Shown piece by piece: positions 1 through 8,100 of a stretch of DNA of 14,698 nt. Position 1 is the first letter of the stretch; each line of letters opens with the position of its first letter. Origin of the DNA: Flavobacteriales bacterium UBA4474 (GTDB lineage Bacteria > Bacteroidota > Bacteroidia > Flavobacteriales_D > Sanyastnellaceae); NCBI GenBank assembly GCA_002389295.1, contig DGOE01000010.1:1-14698 (forward strand). Reading direction: 5' to 3'. The notes below the pieces were generated by a model. The model saw nothing but the letters and a program-made list of their open reading frames with translations, did no database searches and was not told the origin of the DNA. A program made the translations under genes and the position numbers.

Positions 1-198
1 TACACCGATGTCTTCATTGACAACCTCCACCTCCAAGCCGTATTGCTGGGCTGAAAGAAAGGCGGGTGTGAGGCACAAGGTTGAGGTCAAGAGAAATCCG
101 AGGGCCGTCACGGTGGATTGGAGGCGTTGGTGAGCCGTGCCGTGTGGGATCGGGTGCGAAGAGCGCGGGGTTTGGTCTTGGTGAATCATGGGAATCAT
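1..198 (-). CDS. Secreted YDSWVTIG-type domain protein, N-terminal fragment (runs off the window)
   Basis: This open frame begins at an ATG (198-196) that overlaps the TGA stop of the upstream gene (197-195) as ATGA, and it stays open to position 1, giving about 66 codons. A hydrophobic stretch (LGFLLTSTLCLTPAFLSA) followed by AQQ looks like a signal peptide. The mature part starts YGLEVEVVNEDIGV, which closely matches YGIEVEVVASDIG at the start of the first YDSWVTIG-type domain in the preceding gene. The product is therefore probably another exported protein starting with that domain; its role is unknown. Start choice is uncertain: a second in-frame ATG lies at 189-187 and a GTG at 111-109. 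The GTG would give a compact signal peptide but would drop the only arginines (…HQRLQ…) that could form a positive n-region. The overlap with the upstream stop suggests translational coupling. The gene is cut by the window edge. Confidence 0.75.
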   Translation of the reverse strand, partial: MIPMIHQDQTPRSSHPIPHGTAHQRLQSTVTALGFLLTSTLCLTPAFLSAQQYGLEVEVVNEDIGV

Positions 199-3100
199 TC
201 GCAGAAGTAGGTCATGTTGCCGAGGAGGTCGAGCAGGTCGTTCATGCCGATGTAGCCGTTGCCGTCCACATCGGAGGGGCAATCATCGATGCCGATGCAA
301 TTGCCAGCAGCTGGGTCCCAGACGGTGCCGGGACCACAGAAATTGGTGCCGTCCGTGAGGTTTTCGAAGAAATCACAGAGGCCATTGTCGTTCATATCGA
401 GGATGCAATTGCCGTAGCAGTCAAAGAACACCGAGCCCATGTAGCAGCTGAAGTCCTCATCGGTCGCATCGGGGTCGAAGTTGCAGGCATAGGGCCACGT
501 ACAGCCCGGTATTTCTGCTTCGTCGCAGATGCCATCTCCGTCGGAGTCGTTGATGCAGTTGCCGTCACAATCGTAGTACACTTCCGGCGGATAGGTGCAG
601 GAGCCGTCGTCTTCAGAGGCATCTCCATCGAAATTGCACGCCGCGGGATCCGTACATCCAACGCATGGCACCACCGAGATGGAGTCACCTTGTGTGAGAC
701 ACCCGGACGCATCCATGACGCCCGGAACCCATAGGCCCGGGGGCAAGAAGGCATGGAAAGCACTGCCCAGATCGGTTCCGCTCAGCCCATCCAGCGAAGT
801 CAATACGGTCTCCCCCGAGGCCTGGAAAACATAGGGTGGGGTTCCTCCCGAAGCGAAAAAGTCGACGCCTTGTCCTTGTGGAGTGGCACATTCGTCGACG
901 AAGTCGAATTCAAACTCCAACGGTTCCGGTTCCTCCAGCTGGATTCCGAACTCAGGGGTTGCGCATTCTGCTGCATCCGACAGTTGAACGGTGTAACTGC
1001 CCGGTGGAACGCCTTCGAAAATGAAATAGGCTGTGTCGAGCGTCACGGTCGGATAACCGGAAATGCTCAGTGCAAAGGGCGCAATGCCTCCTTGAATGTC
1101 CAGGATCAGCCGCCCATCCGCTGCCCCGAAACAACTCACGTCGAATGTCTCGGTGAACATTTCCAGGTAGGAACATCCCCCGTCTTCGTCTGTCGCATCG
1201 GGGTTGAAATTGCAGGCTTCCTCGTCGGTGCATCCGGGCACTTCGGCCTCGTCACATATGCCATCGCCATCGGTGTCGTTCAGACAGAAACCTGAGCAGT
1301 CCAGGTAGTCTGCGCCATACAGGTCTTCCGGATAGGTGCAGTCTTCGTCCGTAGGATAGCAGTTGCCTCCGATCTCCAAGGTCAGGTATTCGATGTTGCC
1401 TCCATCTCCTTCCACGAACACTTGGATGTACAATGCTCCCGAGAGCATGCCATCGGTGGTGAGTTGTGCAAGCAAAACCTCCTGCTCCGGCCCGTTGGCG
1501 TATCCGTTGGAGTCCCCGATCAGAACAAACCAAGACCCCCCGACAGGATCGTCCATCACAATGCTCGACCCCGGAACTCCTCCCCCGGGATCAAAGTCGC
1601 TCAACCAGGTGTTCTCGCCCCCTTGAATGGTGTTGATCTCGGCCTCACCCGAAATGATATCAGGGGATTGTTCCAATCCAATGGTGACCCAACTGTCGTA
1701 TTCCAGCTCCGGGAAATTCGCAAAGAGTGCGGGGGCTATACCATTCGGGGTGGGGCCGCCCAGAGCATCCTGATAGAATGCCGTCGTGGTCAGGATTTGC
1801 AAGGGATGGGCAGCGTAGCCGGCCACGGCGCTGACGAAATCCCCGGGGTTCTCGCATTTCAGGGACAGACGATATGTGGTCATGCCCGCCAAGGGACCGC
1901 TGTCGTGCTGTGCCACGGTATCCAACATCAGGCAATAAGGCGCCAACTCGGGTTCTCCCCCATCGTAATCGCACGCGTTTGGGTCGGTGCACGGCTCGTC
2001 GTCGTCGCATATGCCATCGCCGTCCGCATCATTGATGCACAGCCCCTCGCAATCGACAAAAGGAGAACCATATAGATCTTGAGGATAGAGGCAAGACCCG
2101 TCGTCCGTATTGGCGCACGCTTCGAAGTTGCAAGCCGCATCATCAGTGCACCCGGACAAGGTCAACCCGGACGACCATGTAAACGTCGGGAGGTTGCCCT
2201 CATCATTGACCACGGGATTCGTACCCTCACCCTCGATGAAAATCTGGGTGTACAGGCTCATTTCGAGCACCCCTGTTGTGGTGAATTGTCCCACCAGCAC
2301 CCTCAGGTCCTCACCTGCGATCCCGTTCGCATCGCCATTCAGGGCAAACCAATATCCACCGAAGAAGTCGTCGATCATGATGCTGCTGCCCGGCGTCCCA
2401 TCACCGGAATCGAAAACATCAATCCACGGGTTCGCTGAGGATTGTCCTATGGTGATGCTCGCTTCTCCCAGCGCGGCATTGGCTGCACCCTCCAAACCGA
2501 TGGTGACCCAGCTGTCGTACTCCAGATCAGGAAATACCGGAAAAAGCAGGCTGTTGATTCCGTTGGGCGTCGGACCTCCCAGAGCGGAGTGAAAGAAGTC
2601 TGCCGTAGTGGTGACCGATGACGGGAAGGAAGCATCGCCCGAAACGGCGCTGAGGAAGTCATCCTCATTTTCCATGGTGATGTAAGCGCGATAGGTTGAA
2701 TAGCCGCTGAGGTCAATGGTTCCGACTGCACTGATCAACTCACCTATGTCGCTTGCCACGACTTCCACCTCAATTCCGTAGCCCCCTAGAGTCTCCTGAG
2801 CACCGCCGCCATCCGTTCCCTGTCCTAAACAATTGCCGTCGCAGTCCACAAAGTCAACACCGTACAGATCGATGGGGAACGTGCAGGATCCCGGATCACT
2901 AAATATGGCGGTGCTGTCATAGTTACAGGCCGTTTCGTTCAAACAACCTGCACAGCTGATGCTCTCGCAGCTGCCATCGTCGACGGTAGCCAACGGGTTG
3001 TAGTTGCAGTATGCGACGTTGGTACACCCCTCAATCGCGGGCGTGAATATCATTATCGATTGAGTACAGTAATTGGAGCCTGATTGATTTCCTGCACAAT

Positions 3101-5033
3101 CGGCATAATACACTTCCCAAAGACGATTGATTTGCAATCCGCTGCTCTCAGCTGTATCCAAAAGAATGATATCGTCTGTCCAATCTACAAAGGGAGTCAG
3201 TGAATCAGAACAATTGTCAAGTGTAACATGCTCGGGGTATCCCAAAAGACTCGGAGAGAAGTCAGAAAGACTGGTATCCGAATTAAGGATGATATCGCTT
3301 GGACATAACAAACCCGGTGCTGCTGGTGGCTGCTCATCCACTACACTTATGACTTGCGTGCAGGTTTGTTCGGAAAAATTATCGCAATGGTCAACTCCAT
3401 AAATCGCCCAGCTGCGTTCTATTGTGAATTCCCCTGAACAAGCTCCTGTTATTGTAGTGTCATCATAGAATATCGCAAGATTGGGTTGGTCGTCGCAGTT
3501 GTCCTCCAATCCATAGACGATGGGAGCGCCTGTGATGCTCGGGTCTATATCTACGGTACAGTATGCATCAGATTGAACCTGCACATCTTGCGGGCAAGTA
3601 ATTGTAAAGGTTGGATCCTCTTCATCGAAAGAGTTCACTATTTGCACAAACAAGGCCGTGTTTCCACAATTATCAGTCAAGGCATAAGTGCGAAACACTG
3701 AACCTGCACAAGATCCGCTAACAAACTGGTCGACCCATGAGACATTAATGTCATCGGGTGACGTGCAGTTGTCTTGTATGTTGTTCAACCCCAGCACTCC
3801 ACCGAAATTGACATCCTCTTGGAACAAATCACACTCCAAGAGAATTTCGAAGTCGCCGTCGAAAGTGGGGGGCTCATTGTCTACGAGGTAGATGCGCTGC
3901 ATCTCGGTGCTGCTGTTGCCGCAGTCGTCCACGAAGGTGTACTCACGGTCGTAATAGTAACATCCAGGAGCCTCTTCATCGTCCGCGTCCATGCGACCGG
4001 TGACCGTCGTCCAGCTGTAGGAAACATCGGAGTCACAATTGTCTGTGCCGCTCGCCACTCCAAATTCTGTGACCTCGTCGTAGTCCGCGCATTCGATCAC
4101 CACGTCTTCCACAAACCCGACCGGTGCGATGGTGTCCAGCACTGTGATGGTCTGAGTGCCACTGCCAGAGTTGAGACAGTAATCGGTCGTGCTCCAAGTT
4201 CGAAAAACAGTGTAAGACCCTTCCGCGGCGCTGTCATCTCCTGCGCAAATCGAGGAGGACCATTCATCCTCAAAGTTGAGATTCGTAAGAAGAAGCTCAT
4301 GTGCCGAACATTCATCGAGTGGAATGGCTGCTCCCAACAAACCCGTGTCTGTTGGGGCCGCGCATTCTGCATCGAGGTAGATTATGGTATCATTTGGAAC
4401 GAGTAGCAGAGGATCGGTTTCATCAAAAAGCTGCAGGTATTGCATTGTAGTAACCGACGGATTCCCACATGCATCAAAAGCGGTCCAACTGCGCATCCAG
4501 GTCCTCGGACATCCACCCGTCAATTCTGTGACTTCGATTACGTAGTCTAATTCAGGCGAGCAATTATCTATCGCATACAGGGGAATGTTGGCGGGATCCT
4601 CAGCCTGTTCTTGGGTCAGTATATCACTGCATTCCACCATCAAATAAGGATTGTATTCAATCCAGACCGGTGCTATGGTGTCCAGCACTGTGATGGTCTG
4701 GATATGTTCAATGCCCCCGCCGCAGGTATCGCCTACTTCCCATATGTAAAACAGGGTACTGCACGCCTCCGAAGAGTTTTCAACCTCATAAAGGCCTTGA
4801 AAGTCGGCCTCCAGCAGCTGTGGATTGTCTGGATCACAGGATGACGCGGCAAAGAATACCGCCGTATCCGGCAAGAACTGTCCGCAATAAATCGCAGTAT
4901 CGGCAGGCGGGTTGACCCAAGTCAGACCCGTTGCTACAGCAGCCCAATCCTGGAGTTTTGCAGACTGTGCCCACGTTTTGCTGAACATTGAAATCAAACA
5001 AAAGACAAGTAGGAATCGCAGGCTTTTCAGCAT
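195..5033 (-). CDS. Giant secreted multidomain surface protein: HYR-like repeats, two YDSWVTIG domains, SprB-like repeats, dockerin-like tail
   Basis: The protein has 1612 residues from the chosen ATG (5033-5031). The frame is open for 36 more codons, to an ATG at 5141, but that extension overlaps the previous gene and hides the signal peptide; MLKSLRFLLVFCLISMF...WAQ is a clear one. Order by approximate residue: 36-665, about six or seven HYR-like immunoglobulin-fold repeats with VLDTIAPV, DNC and DxCGN motifs; 668-730, two Cys-rich GCTNxxxCNYN-type repeats; 748-930, a YDSWVTIG-type domain; 960-1050, Cys-rich and DxDGDGICD Ca-loop repeats; 1052-1212, a second YDSWVTIG domain; 1290-1358, a SprB-like repeat (CFGAADGRL, GGIAPFALS, GSYTVQLSDA), then a weaker one to ~1455; 1460-1560, two more Cys-rich repeats; 1567-1612, a CGPGTVW linker and an EF-hand/dockerin-like tail. 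HYR and SprB repeats are known in adhesin-like surface proteins of Bacteroidota, so an extracellular structural or adhesive role is inferred. No catalytic motif was seen. Base composition drops in parts of the HYR region. The gene sits 82 bases after the upstream gene and overlaps the downstream start. Confidence 0.93.
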   Translation of the reverse strand: MLKSLRFLLVFCLISMFSKTWAQSAKLQDWAAVATGLTWVNPPADTAIYCGQFLPDTAVFFAASSCDPDNPQLLEADFQGLYEVENSSEACSTLFYIWEVGDTCGGGIEHIQTITVLDTIAPVWIEYNPYLMVECSDILTQEQAEDPANIPLYAIDNCSPELDYVIEVTELTGGCPRTWMRSWTAFDACGNPSVTTMQYLQLFDETDPLLLVPNDTIIYLDAECAAPTDTGLLGAAIPLDECSAHELLLTNLNFEDEWSSSICAGDDSAAEGSYTVFRTWSTTDYCLNSGSGTQTITVLDTIAPVGFVEDVVIECADYDEVTEFGVASGTDNCDSDVSYSWTTVTGRMDADDEEAPGCYYYDREYTFVDDCGNSSTEMQRIYLVDNEPPTFDGDFEILLECDLFQEDVNFGGVLGLNNIQDNCTSPDDINVSWVDQFVSGSCAGSVFRTYALTDNCGNTALFVQIVNSFDEEDPTFTITCPQDVQVQSDAYCTVDIDPSITGAPIVYGLEDNCDDQPNLAIFYDDTTITGACSGEFTIERSWAIYGVDHCDNFSEQTCTQVISVVDEQPPAAPGLLCPSDIILNSDTSLSDFSPSLLGYPEHVTLDNCSDSLTPFVDWTDDIILLDTAESSGLQINRLWEVYYADCAGNQSGSNYCTQSIMIFTPAIEGCTNVAYCNYNPLATVDDGSCESISCAGCLNETACNYDSTAIFSDPGSCTFPIDLYGVDFVDCDGNCLGQGTDGGGAQETLGGYGIEVEVVASDIGELISAVGTIDLSGYSTYRAYITMENEDDFLSAVSGDASFPSSVTTTADFFHSALGGPTPNGINSLLFPVFPDLEYDSWVTIGLEGAANAALGEASITIGQSSANPWIDVFDSGDGTPGSSIMIDDFFGGYWFALNGDANGIAGEDLRVLVGQFTTTGVLEMSLYTQIFIEGEGTNPVVNDEGNLPTFTWSSGLTLSGCTDDAACNFEACANTDDGSCLYPQDLYGSPFVDCEGLCINDADGDGICDDDEPCTDPNACDYDGGEPELAPYCLMLDTVAQHDSGPLAGMTTYRLSLKCENPGDFVSAVAGYAAHPLQILTTTAFYQDALGGPTPNGIAPALFANFPELEYDSWVTIGLEQSPDIISGEAEINTIQGGENTWLSDFDPGGGVPGSSIVMDDPVGGSWFVLIGDSNGYANGPEQEVLLAQLTTDGMLSGALYIQVFVEGDGGNIEYLTLEIGGNCYPTDEDCTYPEDLYGADYLDCSGFCLNDTDGDGICDEAEVPGCTDEEACNFNPDATDEDGGCSYLEMFTETFDVSCFGAADGRLILDIQGGIAPFALSISGYPTVTLDTAYFIFEGVPPGSYTVQLSDAAECATPEFGIQLEEPEPLEFEFDFVDECATPQGQGVDFFASGGTPPYVFQASGETVLTSLDGLSGTDLGSAFHAFLPPGLWVPGVMDASGCLTQGDSISVVPCVGCTDPAACNFDGDASEDDGSCTYPPEVYYDCDGNCINDSDGDGICDEAEIPGCTWPYACNFDPDATDEDFSCYMGSVFFDCYGNCILDMNDNGLCDFFENLTDGTNFCGPGTVWDPAAGNCIGIDDCPSDVDGNGYIGMNDLLDLLGNMTYFCE
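198..338 (-). other. C-terminal EF-hand/dockerin-like tail module (YDSWVTIG protein)
   Basis: The tail has a CGPGTVWDP...GNC linker followed by CPSDVDGNGYIG, MNDLLDLLGN and a final FCE. DVDGNGYIGMND fits a 12-position EF-hand loop (acidic or Asn at positions 1, 3, 5 and 12, Gly at 6, Ile at 8) followed by a short Leu-rich helix, as in one half of a type I dockerin. Two cysteines bracket the unit. Confidence 0.7.
1396..2790 (-). repeat. Duplicated YDSWVTIG-type domain
   Basis: Two copies lie at about 2240-2790 and 1396-1884. Shared signatures are TYRxxxxxEN, ALGGPTPNGI, FPxLEYDSWVTIGLE, DxGxGxPGSSIxxDD, GGxWFxLxGDxNG and QxTTxGxLxxxLYxQ(I/V)F(I/V)EG. They are separated by two Cys-rich repeats. 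The domain recurs in marine Bacteroidota secreted proteins, but I know of no assigned function. The second copy lacks the YGIEVEVV lead-in. Confidence 0.82.
4119..4154 (-). repeat. 36-base direct repeat, copy 2 (VLDTIAPV junction)
   Basis: This sequence matches 4665-4700 with one mismatch in 36 bases. It encodes the QTITVLDTIAPV junction between HYR-like repeats. The DNA match is much tighter than in the flanking repeat sequence, so recent copying or conversion between two junctions is plausible. Confidence 0.8.
4665..4700 (-). repeat. 36-base direct repeat, copy 1 (VLDTIAPV junction)
   Basis: This is the partner of the copy at 4119-4154, 546 bases away. The single difference is a synonymous change in the codon for the Ala of TIAP. 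Confidence 0.8.
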
Positions 5034-5115
5034 GGCAAGTGGTTCGGTCCATTCGAATGTACTGAGGAGTGGGTATAATAACCGCACGTCAGTAAAATCA
5101 GGTATTCTGCGGGGT
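5034..5115 (-). other. 82-base intergenic gap
   Basis: This is the longest gap between genes here. It holds no convincing Bacteroidota promoter (no TAnnTTTG box), no Shine-Dalgarno, and only a weak 5-bp stem (5082-5086 with 5108-5112) without a T-run. It could carry an internal promoter, but I cannot show one. Confidence 0.4.
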
Positions 5116-8100
5116 TCAGCCGTCCTCGCAAGGCTGGCCATAGTTGCCTAGGATTTCGAGGACGTCCAGGATGCCGATGTAGCCGTCTTCGTTGACGTCG
5201 GCAGGGCAAGGATCCGGGATCTGGAAGTCGGTGCAAGACCCGTCGTCGTAGGCTGCGGATGCGTCGTAATTGAGGGCTTCCTCATATGTACAGCCCGCAC
5301 AGGAGGTGAAGTCGCAAGGAGCAGCGAGCGTGGCAATGGCACTGTAGTTGCAAGCCTCCGGAACCATGCATCCGGCTGTCTCCGCATCGTCACAGATTCC
5401 GTCCTGGTCCACATCTGCTGAACAAGTGCCACCACAGATGCCGAGCGCATCCAACTCATTTCCTGCACAATCGCAATCGCCTGCGGGCATGGGAGAGCAC
5501 CCGCAATCGTATACCGCTCCCGGTCCATTGCAGACCCCACAGGCATCGACTGTGCCGAGACAATCGTCTACATCATCGCAGATGCCGTCACCGTCGATGT
5601 CGGCTGTGCAATCACCCCCGCATTCGCCGAGGGCGTCGAGGAATTGGCAATCGCCATCCTCGTCGGTGGCCAGCGCATTGTAGTTGCAGGCATATGGATT
5701 CATGCAGCCGGCGACCTCATCGTTATCGCAAACTCCATCCGCGTCGAGATCGGAGAGGCAATCGCCTCCGCATACACCGAGCGCATCGAGCTGGTTTCCG
5801 TCGCAATCGCAATCTCCCGCAGGAATGCCTGTGCAGCCACAAGGGAACACCGCGCCGGGACCATTGCAATAGCCGCAGGAATCCAGCGTACCGATGCAAT
5901 CGTCCACATCGTCACAGAGCCCATCTCCATCGTAGTCCGTGAGGCATCCGCCACCGCAAACGCCAAGGGCATCGAGGGCATTTCCATCGCAATCACAGGC
6001 TCCCACAGGCAATTCAGTACATCCACACGCGTAGATTTCCCCGGGGCCATTGCACACTCCGCATGCATCCAAGTCGCCAACACAGTCGTCCTCCGCATCG
6101 CAAATCCCATCGGAATCGACGTCCTCAGCGCACCCTCCGCCGCATTCACCGAGGGCGTCGAGATAGGTGCAGGTGCCATCCTCCACATTGGCTTCCGCGT
6201 CAAAATTGCACGCCAATGCATCGGTGCACCCTTGGATGAAGAAATCGCCACACCCCGTTTCCACCATCTCAACCGTCACCTCCAAGGCGGCATCGTAATC
6301 GCAGGATTGGCCTTGGATTTCTACGCTGTATTGGCCGATATCGAGAACCGGAATGGCAGAGGCCGAATCGAGGAATGTACCGTCGAGGTACCAGGCGATG
6401 CTGGAGGCTGTCGACTCCCCCTGCGTCCCGAAGCCCAACATCCACTCGCCATCGCTGCAAGCCAATTCAGGTTGCGGTGCAACGGCCACGATGATGGGCT
6501 CTGCCTCTGTGGTGCAGCCCGTCTCAGGATTCGTAGCGGTGATGCCGAATGTCCCCGGTTGGGTAACCAGGATGGAATCATTTGTAGAAATGGAAGCGCC
6601 ATCCAAGGTCCATTCCAGGTCGGGTTGATCCGAGTTTGCAACCAATGTGATGACACCCTCACCCGGACACCCGAGAATGAGACCGGCCGGATCGGTGCTG
6701 AGTTCGGGCACGGGCAGCACTGCGATGTACACCGCGTCAAAGAGATAACCGAATCCATCGGTGGATGTCACCATGAACTCCCCTGTCGACTCCGGAATAA
6801 AGGTCAAGGTGTTCCCCGTGCTCCCATCAAACCAGGTCGGATCATGCGTGTTGGGGCCTTCATAGCTCAGCGTCACCTCCGTTCCAGGGCAAACCGATAA
6901 GCTGTCTGGACCAGCAATCAATTCAGGATCGACTTGAGGCCCCTCTGACCACAGGGCTTTTCTGAAAACCGGGCCCCAATTACCGTTGGAAGAACGCATC
7001 CTAACGTTCATCATGGTCGGACCCCCGACAAATTCCCAGATGTAGTCGGTCCTCAGTAATTCCTCCACCACATCCCCAATCTCGCCGAATTCCGAAATGA
7101 TGGGCAGTCCATTGCCCTCTCCAGGATCGAATATGCCCAAGAAGAACTCCCCTTCCACGATGCCCGATATGGGGCCGACACCGTACACCGGGTCCGTTTC
7201 TCCTCCTCCTTCATTCAGCGCTGTATCTGTAGGGAAAGGCTCCGTACCAAATGGCGCAAATAGGACTTGCTGATACACTTCCCCCCATTGATTCTGGGCA
7301 TCTCTTGCCCGAATTCCAAACATCACAGGAGAGCCCAAGGAATCCCACGGTACATTTTCCTTGAAGACTTGTTCCAATGCTTGATTCCAAGCCCCATCCT
7401 CCACATCCAATGGTGTACCCGCTCCCGCTCCAGGGTCATCCCCGAAGAAAAACTCAACTGCTGTGATCCTTCGGGTAGCCACCTGACAGCTTCCGTCATC
7501 ATCCGTCGCTTCAGGATTGAAATTCCCAGCATTATCGTTCGTACAACCTGCAACCTCAGCCCCGTCGCAAATTCCATCACCATCGGTGTCAGCCAAGCAG
7601 TTCCCTGCACAATCTTCTCCGGGTCCCGCATAGAGGCAGGAGTCATCAAAATCAGTAGCCTGTGCATTGTAGTTGCAGGCGAGTTCATCCGTGCAACCAG
7701 CGACTTCATCCACGTCGCAAATCCCATCGCTGTCGATGTCGAAATCGCATCCCAGATCACAAGGGGGATAGCTACAACTCCCATCATCGTCTGTGGCGAG
7801 ATCGTCATAGTTGCAAGCGCTTTCCTCAGTGCAGCCTGGCACCTCGGCCGCATCACAGATGCCGTCTCCATCCACATCGGAAATACAATCACCCGAGCAA
7901 TCCTCACCCAAGTCAGGGTATTGACAGGCTCCGTCATCGACCTCAGCCTCCCCATCAAAGTTGCAAGCCAACGGGTCGGTGCACCCCAAGCTGCAAGTGG
8001 CATCCAAGTCGGAAACGTCCACTTCGATACTGAGACTGCCCGAACAATACGGCGTGGTGTAAGTCCCTGAGTATGTGCCGGGCAGATTGACTGCCACCTC

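Larger units (their letters stand above)
3040..4928 (-). repeat. HYR-like domain array
   Basis: About six or seven repeats of 75-110 residues are marked by D(T/E/N)xxP junctions (VLDTIAPVW, FDETDPLL, VLDTIAPVG, LVDNEPPTF, FDEEDPTF, VVDEQPPAA), by DNC or DxC motifs and by DxCGN turns. This is the usual signature of HYR/Ig-fold repeats in Bacteroidota surface proteins. The cysteines probably pair within each repeat. Confidence 0.75.

Noticed and set aside
81..734. 217-codon plus-strand frame
   Set aside because: It is antisense to the C-terminal part of the YDSWVTIG protein and begins inside the next gene's signal peptide region. The periodic AVAV-type sequence reflects the opposite-strand DGDG codons.
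5074..5112. TATAAT on the plus strand (5074-5079) and a weak stem (5082-5086 / 5108-5112)
   Set aside because: The hexamer has no fitting -35 and no plus-strand gene. The stem is 5 bp with a 21-base loop and no T-run, so neither promoter nor terminator is supported.
5034..5141. Upstream start at 5141 for the YDSWVTIG protein
   Set aside because: It would add 36 residues (MASLARTAEP...) before the signal peptide and overlap the previous gene by 26 bases. The ATG at 5033 gives a textbook signal peptide.
5644..6900. 418-codon open frame on the plus strand
   Set aside because: It lies wholly antisense to the DPGxG-module gene. Its composition (runs of A, I and V, no domain, no signal peptide) is what the complement of Cys/Asp/Gly-rich repeat codons gives. 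The minus frame has clear domains.
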